Positions 1 through 5,534 of a stretch of DNA of 12,689 nt are shown here, piece by piece. Position 1 is the first letter of the stretch; each line of letters opens with the position of its first letter. This stretch comes from Vicinamibacteria bacterium (GTDB taxonomy: Bacteria > Acidobacteriota > Vicinamibacteria > Vicinamibacterales > 2-12-FULL-66-21): assembly GCA_025937075.1 (NCBI GenBank), contig JAICSD010000079.1, forward strand, positions 1 through 12,689. The letters are read 5' to 3'. The position numbers were made by a program, and so were the translations under genes. The notes under the pieces were generated by a model that was given only the letters and a program-made list of their open reading frames with translations, searched no databases and had not been told where the DNA came from.

Positions 1-206
1 CCCCAGATGAACGGCCTCGCCCCGAATTCGCCAGAGACCGGGTCCCAGCTGTCGGTCTGCCAGAAGCGCCAGCCGAAGTGCTGAATCGACAGCTGCGACT
101 GCCTGAACAGCTCGAACCCAATGGCGGCGACGACGGTGATCAGGAGGACCGCGAAGATGCCCGTTCCGATCCTGAAGAACGCGTCGTCGGAGCGGGGCTT
201 TCTCAC
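1..206 (-). CDS. pstC: PstC, phosphate ABC transporter permease (N-terminal part, cut by window edge)
   Basis: PstC is one of the two inner-membrane permease subunits of the high-affinity phosphate ABC transporter PstSCAB. Only the first 68 codons are present; the gene continues beyond position 1. The start is a GTG at 206-204 whose GTGA overlaps the TGA stop of pstS, which implies translational coupling. The visible protein has a short basic cytoplasmic leader (VRKPRSDDAFFRIG), one hydrophobic helix at about residues 14-33 (GIFAVLLITVVAAIGFELF), and then the family-typical pattern FGWRFW...SWDPVSGEFGARPFIWG, which matches the PstC segment usually written WDP-x3-FGA-x-PFI-G. pstA, pstB and phoU would be expected further left but are not visible. 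The identity rests on the motif, the 4-base overlap and the position right after pstS. Confidence 0.9.
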   Translation of the reverse strand, partial: MRKPRSDDAFFRIGTGIFAVLLITVVAAIGFELFRQSQLSIQHFGWRFWQTDSWDPVSGEFGARPFIW

Positions 207-1222
207 TGCGTCTTGACCTGCGCGAGCGCCTTCAATTCCATGTCGACGACGTTCTTCGGCAGCGGCGCGTAGCCGAGATCGGCCGCGAACTTCTGCCCGT
301 CACCCAACGCCCACGTCAGGAACTCCACGAGCGTTTTCGCCTTCTGCTTGTCCGGCAGGCTCTCGTAGAGCAACAGCCAGGTGAACGACGAAATCGGATA
401 CACATCGTCGCCGGGCGCGTTGGTGATCGACACACGGAAATCGGCGGGCATCTTCGATGCGGCCGCCGCCGCCGCGGCGGTGACCGACTGGACGCCGGCC
501 TTGACGAACTTGCCATTCATGTTCTGAACGGTTCCATACGCGATCCTGTTCTGCATCGCGTAAATCAGTTCGACGTAGCCGAGCGCGCCGGGCGTCTGGC
601 TGACCAGCCCCGACACACCCTCGTTGCCCTTTCCGCCGACGCCCACGGGCCACTGCACCATCGCGGCGACGCCCACGCGCTTCTTCCATTCGGGCGACAC
701 CTTCGCGAGAAAATCGCACCAGATGTAGCTCGTGCCGGATCCCTCGCCGCGATGGACGACGGTGATGTCGGTGCCGGGCAGGTTCACGCCAGGATTCAGC
801 TTCGCGATCTGGGGATCGTTCCACTTCGTGATCGTGCCGAGAAAGATGTCCGCGAGGACCGGCCCGCTGAACCTGAGCTCTCCGGAAACGCCCGGAAGGT
901 TGTAGACGGGAACGACCGCGCCCAGCACGGTGGGGAAGTGGAGAATCTTCCCGGAGGTCGAGGACATCAGCTGCTCGTCCGTCATGGGTCCGTCTGTCGC
1001 GCCGAACGAGACGGTCTTGCTCAGGAGCTGTTTGATCCCCCCGCCGGATCCTATCGACTGATAGTTGATCTGCACGTCCGGGTGCAGCTTGTTGTATTCC
1101 GAGAACCACTTGGAATAAATCGGGTACGGGAAGGTTGCCCCCGCACCGTTGATCTGCACGGCCGCTCCGAGCGTCGCGGACGCGAGCGCCGCAGCGGCTG
1201 CGATCAGGATCGTCTTCTTCAT
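203..1222 (-). CDS. pstS: PstS, periplasmic phosphate-binding protein
   Basis: This is the substrate-binding subunit of the PstSCAB high-affinity phosphate importer. The 339-residue product has a normal family length. A Sec signal peptide is clear (MKK, then a hydrophobic run to about residue 20, cleavage near LGA-A). The mature protein starts with the diagnostic GAGATFP (27-32). The phosphate-contacting elements known in E. coli PstS are all recognisable: T30/F31, SIGSGGG (57-62), the aspartate in FGATDGP (D77), and R158 with S162-G163-T164 in HRGEGSGTS. The ATG is preceded by a strong Shine-Dalgarno (GGAGGAGG, about 7 bases upstream). It lies 22 bases after the porin A stop and overlaps pstC by 4 bases, so it sits inside one operon with both porins. 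Expression under phosphate starvation through PhoB is expected from the family. An alanine-rich stretch (about residues 247-257) is unusual but does not interrupt a motif. Confidence 0.97.
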   Translation of the reverse strand: MKKTILIAAAAALASATLGAAVQINGAGATFPYPIYSKWFSEYNKLHPDVQINYQSIGSGGGIKQLLSKTVSFGATDGPMTDEQLMSSTSGKILHFPTVLGAVVPVYNLPGVSGELRFSGPVLADIFLGTITKWNDPQIAKLNPGVNLPGTDITVVHRGEGSGTSYIWCDFLAKVSPEWKKRVGVAAMVQWPVGVGGKGNEGVSGLVSQTPGALGYVELIYAMQNRIAYGTVQNMNGKFVKAGVQSVTAAAAAAASKMPADFRVSITNAPGDDVYPISSFTWLLLYESLPDKQKAKTLVEFLTWALGDGQKFAADLGYAPLPKNVVDMELKALAQVKTQ

Positions 1223-1244
1223 CGCGGAACCTCCTCCAACGAGC

Positions 1245-2345
1245 CTAGAAGTTCACCAGGCCATGCAGCGCGAAGCGCCGTTGCGTCGGCTGCGGGGTCG
1301 GGAAATTGCTGAACGTGGCGTTGTCGATGTCGAACATCAGCGCCGTCGAGACGTTGCCCTGGTGAGGGAACCAGTAGGCGATGCCTCCAATTTGCCGCTC
1401 GCGTTTCTGGCGGGTCGTCTTGTCGGGCTCGAAATGATCGAACCGGAGCAGCGCCTCCCATCCGATCCTCGTTTTCGGCGTCACCCAGAGGGACCATCCT
1501 TTGCCGTCCAGCGTGGGTTTCGTGACGGACGTCTGGTCCTTCGTGTCCAGGTACTCGAACGCCGCATTCGCGTACGCGTGCTCGAACGTGGTCAGAAATT
1601 CTGCGCGATGCCTGTCTGCGTTCTTGACGTAGGCGTCCGCGTCGTAGAAACCGGTGACCCGCAAGCCGCGCAGCACGGGATGCATTGGAAGCGGTCGAAG
1701 CGTTCCGCGGATCTGGAACGCCTTCGTATCGTTCGCCTCCGCCCTCGCGTATCCTTCGCCGTTGTAGAAACCTGCGTGGATATCGCCGTAGTTCTTCGCG
1801 AGGTTGTAATGAAACGATGCGCCCGCGTCGGACGAGGTCAGGAAGCCTTCACGCTCCTCGAATACCGTCCCCTGGAAGCGGTAACGGTAGATGCCTTCAT
1901 GAAAGTCGATGACGGGCGTCTGCTGCTCTCCGAGGCGCACCCACGATCCGCGCGTCATCCAGTCGTCGAGGTTGAACTGCGCGTAGGCGTACTTCAGCCG
2001 GAAGATGTAGCTGCCGTTGAGCGAGCTCCCGGTGCCGATCTCGCGTGTGATGTCCGGCGTGATGCGGAACGCGATGAGGTGGGAGATGTTCCCCGTGACG
2101 TTGATATAGCTCCGGGCGACGTTGAAGCTGTTGGACGTGACGCTGTTCCCGTCGGCGTCCGTGATCTTGGGCTGGTCCTGGACCGTGTAGTCGGCGAAGA
2201 TCGTCACCCCGACAGATATCTTCGGCGTATCGTCGGGCGGCGTGTGGCCAGCGGCAGGCGTGACCTGCGCCAGCGCCGGGCGCGCCGCCAGCAGCACTCC
2301 GACGACGCACAGCGCGCGCCGAACAACAACTGAAAAATCCAACAC
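1245..2345 (-). CDS. Phosphate-selective porin, OprO/OprP type (copy A)
   Basis: This is a predicted outer-membrane beta-barrel of the phosphate/polyphosphate porin family (OprO/OprP), letting phosphate into the periplasm for PstS. The product is about 366 residues, somewhat shorter than Pseudomonas OprP. It has a signal peptide (RRALCVVGVLLAARPALA-Q), alternating beta-strand segments rich in aromatic residues, and a terminal phenylalanine (LHGLVNF), the classical signal for outer-membrane assembly. The frame is open further upstream to a GTG at 2363, but I prefer the GTG at 2345: it has an AAAGGAG Shine-Dalgarno six bases ahead and gives a proper signal peptide. The protein is clearly paralogous to copy B, sharing FRITPDITRE, GTGSSLNGSY, YRYRFQG, EREGF and AYWFPHQG. 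It lies 22 bases upstream of pstS. Substrate preference for phosphate is inferred from family and context; specific lysine and arginine ladder residues were not mapped. Confidence 0.88.
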   Translation of the reverse strand: MLDFSVVVRRALCVVGVLLAARPALAQVTPAAGHTPPDDTPKISVGVTIFADYTVQDQPKITDADGNSVTSNSFNVARSYINVTGNISHLIAFRITPDITREIGTGSSLNGSYIFRLKYAYAQFNLDDWMTRGSWVRLGEQQTPVIDFHEGIYRYRFQGTVFEEREGFLTSSDAGASFHYNLAKNYGDIHAGFYNGEGYARAEANDTKAFQIRGTLRPLPMHPVLRGLRVTGFYDADAYVKNADRHRAEFLTTFEHAYANAAFEYLDTKDQTSVTKPTLDGKGWSLWVTPKTRIGWEALLRFDHFEPDKTTRQKRERQIGGIAYWFPHQGNVSTALMFDIDNATFSNFPTPQPTQRRFALHGLVNF

Positions 2346-2435
2346 GCCGGTCTCCTTTCCCACAGCGCCAACGTAACTGCTGTCGATGTCGGACGTGTGA
2401 CAACGATGTTTCAGGGCCGTTAACTCGATCAGGTG

Positions 2436-2450
2436 GGCGCAGGGTGCGCC
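2436..2450 (-). terminator. GC hairpin just after the porin B stop codon
   Basis: A perfect 6-bp inverted repeat GGCGCA/TGCGCC with a 3-base loop begins five bases after the TGA of porin B. No T-rich tract follows in the direction of transcription. It is therefore more likely an attenuating or 3'-end-stabilising stem inside the operon than a full intrinsic terminator. It could set porin B expression apart from porin A, pstS and pstC. Seen directly; its role is inferred. Confidence 0.35.
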
Positions 2451-2454
2451 TGCG

Positions 2455-3555
2455 TCAGAAGCTGACGAGCGCGTGGACGGCGAGGCGCTTGTCGGTCGCC
2501 TCGGCCGGCGCGTAGTGCTCGAACGTCGTGGCGTCGAGGTCGAGCATCAGTGCCGTTGACACGGTGCCCTGGTGCGGAAACCAGTACGCCAACCCGGCGA
2601 TCGTCCGATGTTTTCGCGCGGGACCGGCGGTATTCGGCGTCAGCGCATCGTACCGGAGCAGGCCTTCCCAGCCCCGGCCCGTCCTGGGCGTCGCCCAGAC
2701 CGACCACCCGCGCGCTTTTGTCTCGTCGCGGGACGCCGACGTCCGATCCGTTGCGGCGAGATAGTCGAACGCAGCATTCACATGGGGATGCTCGAAGGTG
2801 ATCGACGCGATCGCGCGCCGGCGATCGGCGTTTCCGACATAGGCGTCCGCATCCCAGAAGCCCGTGACGCGGAGGCCGTGCACGAGCGTCTGGCGCGGGA
2901 GCGGCCGCAGCGTCACGCGGAACATGAATGCCTTCTGATCGTTCACCTCGGCGTGTTGATAGCCCTCACCGTTGAAGATGGCGACCTGCACGTCTCCGTA
3001 GCCAGCTGGAAGAGCCGAATGAAATGCTGCGCCGGCGTCACTGGAGAAGATGAATCCCTCTCGCTCGGGAAAGGACTGGCCTTGAAACCGGTATCGGTAC
3101 ACGCCTTCCATGAACTCGATCCATGGCGTCTGCTGAATCCCGAGTCGCATCCAGGTTCCCTTCGGCATCCAGTCCTCGAGGTTCAGCTGTGCGAACGCGT
3201 ACTTGATCCGGAATACGTAACTGCCGTTCAGCGAGCTGCCCGTGCCGGTCTCACGCGTGATGTCCGGCGTGATGCGGAAACCGACCACGTGCGAGATGTT
3301 CCCGATGACGTTGATGTAGCTGCGCCCGATGTTGAAGCTGCTGAACGTGACGGTGTTGCCATCGGCATCGGTCGTCTTGGGCTGCAGTTGAACCGTGTAA
3401 TCGGTGAAGATGACCGCGCCGAGCTTGATGGATGGCGTGTCGTCGGACGCCGTATTCGCGCCCGCGGGCAGGGCCTGCGCTGCGGCCTGACCCGCCAGCG
3501 ACGCGATGAGCGCCAGAAACACTGCGACGCGGTTGCAGAGGGAACGCTCGAACAG
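2455..3555 (-). CDS. Phosphate-selective porin, OprO/OprP type (copy B)
   Basis: Second predicted phosphate porin and first gene of the minus-strand operon. It ends in phenylalanine (LVSF) like copy A and shares its whole domain layout, so the pair looks like a tandem duplication that has diverged. The signal peptide is NRVAVFLALIASLAGQAAA-Q. The start is a problem. The frame is open upstream to a TTG at 3633, but that codon has no Shine-Dalgarno and would place about 30 non-signal residues before the signal peptide. A GGAAGGAG sequence followed six bases later by CTG (3555-3553) lines up exactly with the ribosome site and GTG start of copy A, so I give 3555 as the probable start. The only conventional alternative inside is GTG at 3522, which would leave a signal peptide without basic residues. 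The gap to porin A is about 109 bases. Family assignment is firm; the start is uncertain. Confidence 0.85.
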   Translation of the reverse strand: MFERSLCNRVAVFLALIASLAGQAAAQALPAGANTASDDTPSIKLGAVIFTDYTVQLQPKTTDADGNTVTFSSFNIGRSYINVIGNISHVVGFRITPDITRETGTGSSLNGSYVFRIKYAFAQLNLEDWMPKGTWMRLGIQQTPWIEFMEGVYRYRFQGQSFPEREGFIFSSDAGAAFHSALPAGYGDVQVAIFNGEGYQHAEVNDQKAFMFRVTLRPLPRQTLVHGLRVTGFWDADAYVGNADRRRAIASITFEHPHVNAAFDYLAATDRTSASRDETKARGWSVWATPRTGRGWEGLLRYDALTPNTAGPARKHRTIAGLAYWFPHQGTVSTALMLDLDATTFEHYAPAEATDKRLAVHALVSF

Positions 3556-3636
3556 TCGACACTCCTTCCCGACAGGTCCACGGCAAGGACCTCGAGTGTC
3601 GGGCCTGGTGTTCGCTGCCGTTCTCTCGACCAACCG

Positions 3637-3660
3637 CGGGCGCGCAGCGGCGCGCGCCCG
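3637..3660. promoter_or_regulatory. Strong GC stem-loop in the porin B leader
   Basis: Perfect 9-bp inverted repeat CGGGCGCGC/GCGCGCCCG around a six-base loop (3646-3651), located between the predicted minus-strand promoter and the porin B coding region. It may act as an operator, as a leader hairpin, or as a barrier to translation from the upstream TTG at 3633. No terminator T-tract follows on either strand. The structure is seen directly; the role is unknown. Confidence 0.4.
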
Positions 3661-3662
3661 AT

Positions 3663-3690
3663 ACTGTAATCGACCCGCCGCCGTTCACAA
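3663..3690 (-). promoter_or_regulatory. Candidate sigma70-type promoter of the porin-pst operon
   Basis: On the minus strand, TTGTGA (3690-3685) and TACAGT (3668-3663) are separated by 16 bases, four of six matches each to the -35 and -10 consensus. Transcription would start near 3656 and read into porin B. A weak -35 would suit a promoter that needs an activator such as PhoB. This is a pattern match only; sigma-factor preference in this organism is not known. Confidence 0.35.
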
Positions 3691-3707
3691 ACAGGCCGCG
3701 TAACTAT

Positions 3708-3717
3708 TTGCGCGCTA
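3708..3717 (-). repeat. Partial copy (half-site) of the GCGCGCAA palindromic repeat
   Basis: TTGCGCGCTA matches one arm plus the flanking CTA of the complete repeat units at 3724-3746 (same orientation) and 3769-3791 (opposite orientation). The partner arm is absent. It is the outermost member of the cluster in this intergenic region. Confidence 0.4.
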
Positions 3718-3723
3718 CACATC

Positions 3724-3746
3724 CGCGCAATCAAAGTTGCGCGCTA
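3724..3746 (-). repeat. Palindromic repeat unit, variant loop
   Basis: Read on the minus strand this is TAG followed by CGCGCAA, a six-base centre CTTTGA, and TTGCGCG. It has the same length, flank and arms as the unit at 3769-3791 but with a changed centre, and lies in opposite orientation to it. The resulting head-to-head arrangement resembles REP/BIME-type intergenic repeats. Confidence 0.6.
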
Positions 3747-3768
3747 GGTGCCCGCGCGACTACTCTCG

Positions 3769-3791
3769 TAGCGCGCAACTTCAGTTGCGCG
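3769..3791 (+). repeat. Palindromic repeat unit, canonical form
   Basis: TAG followed by a perfect inverted repeat CGCGCAACT/AGTTGCGCG with two bases at the centre. As RNA or single-stranded DNA it would form an 8-bp stem closed by C-G over a UUCA loop. The same 23 bases, with nearly the same left flank (CTCTCG here, CTCCCG there), recur at 7891-7913 inside a coding region. This looks like a dispersed REP-like element. Confidence 0.7.
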
Positions 3792-3804
3792 AACCCCGCC
3801 GGAG

Positions 3805-3833
3805 TGTGACGTTGCCATGACGCTCCCGCGACG
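3805..3833. promoter_or_regulatory. Candidate Pho box: three direct repeats phased at 11 bp
   Basis: TGACG at 3807, TGACG at 3818 and CGACG at 3829 recur at exactly 11-bp spacing. On the minus strand the first two read GCGTCAT and ACGTCAC, each sharing the GTCA core of the E. coli half-site CTGTCAT. Two 7-bp half-sites with a 4-bp spacer are the classical PhoB arrangement, and the site sits between two phosphate operons with phoB nearby. It is about 110-140 bp from the candidate minus-strand promoter and 25-55 bp upstream of the plus-strand -10, so which operon it serves is unclear. Confidence 0.35.
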
Positions 3834-3857
3834 CGCAGGTAAGATCCGGGGCCGATC

Positions 3858-3866
3858 TGCTAAGAT
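3858..3866 (+). promoter_or_regulatory. Candidate extended -10 promoter for the DUF47-pit operon
   Basis: TGCTAAGAT (3858-3866) fits the TGnTAnnnT extended -10 pattern, with no good -35 upstream, as is usual for that class. Transcription would begin near 3873, giving a leader of about 14 bases that contains the G-rich ribosome site GGGGGGTGG before GTG 3887. Another TAAGAT lies 21 bp upstream at 3840-3845. Confidence 0.4.
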
Positions 3867-3886
3867 TCACGAGCTTGGGGGGTGGC

Positions 3887-4504
3887 GTGGCGTTCAGACT
3901 GATACCGCGTGAAGAGAAGTTCTACGACGACTTCACGGCGCTGGCCGAACAGATCCGCGTCGGCGCGCGCCTGCTGGATCAGATGCTGGCGCCGGACAAG
4001 CCGATCTGGGACAAGGCCGACGAGATCAAGGAGATCGAGCACAAGTGCGATTTCCTGACGCATGAAGTCATCCAGCGGCTGAACCGCACGTTCGTCACCC
4101 CGCTCGATCGCGAGGACATCCACACGCTGGCGCGCACGCTGGACGACGTGATGGATGCCATCGACGCGTCGGCGACCATCGTTCGTCTCTATCACATCGA
4201 CAGCGTTCGTCCGGGCGCGCGCGAGCTGGCGCGCATCATCATGGATTCGGCCGAGCAGGTGGTCGGCGCGATCAAGGCCCTGGAAGGCCGGCGGGGCGTC
4301 GCCGAGTGCGCCGTCGAGATCAACCGTCTCGAAAACGAAGCGGATCGCGCGCACCAGGCCGCGGTGCAGGCGCTCTTCCAGGAAGAGCGCGACGCGATCG
4401 CGATCATCAAGTGGAAGGAAATTCTCGACTTTCTCGAGCAGGCCACCGACCGCTGCGAGGACGTCGCCAACGTTCTCGAAGGCGTCGTCGTCAAGCACGC
4501 CTGA
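3887..4504 (+). CDS. DUF47 / PhoU-like Pit accessory protein
   Basis: A 205-residue all-helical cytoplasmic protein of the DUF47 family (PhoU-related, formerly TIGR00153). Members are usually encoded directly before pit-type transporters and are thought to modulate phosphate uptake. The start is GTG 3887, giving VAFRLIPREEKFYDDF, the standard N-terminus of the family; the frame also allows TTG at 3875, which would add four residues, but the G-rich ribosome site fits 3887. PhoU-type metal-ligand patterns are visible: EIEHKCD (49-55) in the first half and RLENEADR (147-154) in the second, consistent with the internal helical-bundle repeat. It ends four bases before the ATG of pit, so the pair should be co-transcribed and translationally coupled. 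It is distinct from classical PhoU, which would normally lie downstream of pstB outside this window. Confidence 0.9.
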   Translation: MAFRLIPREEKFYDDFTALAEQIRVGARLLDQMLAPDKPIWDKADEIKEIEHKCDFLTHEVIQRLNRTFVTPLDREDIHTLARTLDDVMDAIDASATIVRLYHIDSVRPGARELARIIMDSAEQVVGAIKALEGRRGVAECAVEINRLENEADRAHQAAVQALFQEERDAIAIIKWKEILDFLEQATDRCEDVANVLEGVVVKHA

Positions 4505-4508
4505 TCGG

Positions 4509-5510
4509 ATGGATACGAACTTCCTGGCGGTCATCGCGCTGATCGGCGTCGCGCTTCTCTTCGATTACATCAACGGCTTCCACGATGCGGCGAACTCCAT
4601 CGCCACGGTCGTGTCGACGCGCGTGTTGAGCCCGGGCAAGGCAGTCATCTGGGCGGCGTTCTTCAACTTCGTCGCCGCGTTCGTATTCGGCACGGAAGTG
4701 GCGCACACCGTCGGGGCGGGGCTCGTTGACCTCAAAGTCATCACGTTCGCCGTGATCTTCGCGGGCCTCATTGGAGCAATCGCCTGGGATCTGATCACGT
4801 GGTACTACGGGCTGCCGACCAGCTCATCCCATGCGCTGATTGGCGGATACGGCGGAGCGGCGATTGCCAAGGCTGGAATCGGCGCCATCATCCCCGGGGG
4901 CTGGACCAAGACGCTGATCTTCATCGTGCTCGCGCCGATGATCGGTCTGGTGCTGGGGTTCGCGATCATGATCGCGATCTCGTGGATCTGCGCACCGGTG
5001 GCGCCCACGAAGGTGGATCGGTGGTTCCGGCGTCTCCAGTTGCTCTCTGCCGCGGCGTACAGCCTCGGGCACGGCGGCAACGACGCGCAGAAGACGATGG
5101 GCATCATCGCGGGCGTGCTGTTTGCCGGCGGGTACATCAGCTCATTCCGCATCGACGCGTGGGTCATCCTCTTGGCGAATGGAGCCATCGCGCTCGGCAC
5201 GCTGTCGGGCGGCTGGCGGATCATTCACACGATGGGGTCCAAGATCACCAAGCTGCAGCCCGTTGGTGGATTCGCCGCGGAATCGGCTGGCGCGATCTCT
5301 CTCTTCACCGCGACGCATCTCGGCGTCCCGGTCAGCACGACGCACACCATCACGGGCGCGATCATCGGCGTCGGATCGATCCGGCGTTTGTCCGCGGTGC
5401 GCTGGGGCGTCGCGGGCCGCATCGTGTGGGCCTGGGTTCTGACGATCCCGGCCGCGGGGATCATCTCCGCGCTCGTGTATTGGGCGACGGCCGCGACGAT
5501 TGCTCCGTAG
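4509..5510 (+). CDS. pit: Pit-family inorganic phosphate transporter
   Basis: A predicted proton- or cation-coupled low-affinity phosphate permease of the Pit family (PiT/SLC20 superfamily), 333 residues with about ten hydrophobic helices. The family's inverted internal repeat shows in paired motifs: NGFHDAANSIAT (22-33) and GHGGNDAQKTMG (187-198), the two signature sequences carrying substrate and cation ligands, and PTSSSH (103-108) and PVSTTH (274-279), the paired serine-rich turns. The start is ATG 4509, four bases after the DUF47 stop. The open frame extends upstream to 4155, but only as an overlap with DUF47. There is little Shine-Dalgarno, which fits coupling. It is convergent with phoR, with 24 bases between the stops. 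With Pst in the same island it offers constitutive bulk uptake next to inducible scavenging uptake; arsenate may also enter by such carriers, as known for the family. Confidence 0.95.
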   Translation: MDTNFLAVIALIGVALLFDYINGFHDAANSIATVVSTRVLSPGKAVIWAAFFNFVAAFVFGTEVAHTVGAGLVDLKVITFAVIFAGLIGAIAWDLITWYYGLPTSSSHALIGGYGGAAIAKAGIGAIIPGGWTKTLIFIVLAPMIGLVLGFAIMIAISWICAPVAPTKVDRWFRRLQLLSAAAYSLGHGGNDAQKTMGIIAGVLFAGGYISSFRIDAWVILLANGAIALGTLSGGWRIIHTMGSKITKLQPVGGFAAESAGAISLFTATHLGVPVSTTHTITGAIIGVGSIRRLSAVRWGVAGRIVWAWVLTIPAAGIISALVYWATAATIAP

Positions 5511-5522
5511 CGCGCATGCGCG
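5511..5522. repeat. 12-bp perfect palindrome between convergent pit and phoR
   Basis: CGCGCATGCGCG is fully self-complementary and starts right after the pit TAG stop. With the preceding TAG it looks like the dispersed repeat (TAG-CGCGCA...TGCGCG) with the central eight or nine bases deleted. It is the only structure in the 24-base gap; there is no clear intrinsic terminator for either gene. Confidence 0.4.
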
Positions 5523-5534
5523 ATGTGGCGCCTT

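Noticed and set aside
1149..2333. Long open frame on the plus strand (394 codons) opposite porin A
   Set aside because: Arg/Val/Glu-rich composition typical of a GC-rich antisense shadow; the minus frame has a signal peptide, homology to porin B and a C-terminal Phe. The equivalent shadow opposite porin B (2572-3669) is rejected for the same reason.
2364..2434. Pho box between the porins (TGTCACA...CGACATC on the minus strand)
   Set aside because: The spacing is near 11 bp but the half-sites do not agree with each other, and the operon context makes an internal promoter unnecessary.
3708..3791. CRISPR array
   Set aside because: Units are too few, in mixed orientation, with no regular spacers and no cas genes.
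4155..4508. Upstream extension of the pit frame to 4155
   Set aside because: The extension overlaps DUF47 entirely and encodes Ser/Arg-rich shadow sequence; family N-terminus and coupling place the start at 4509.
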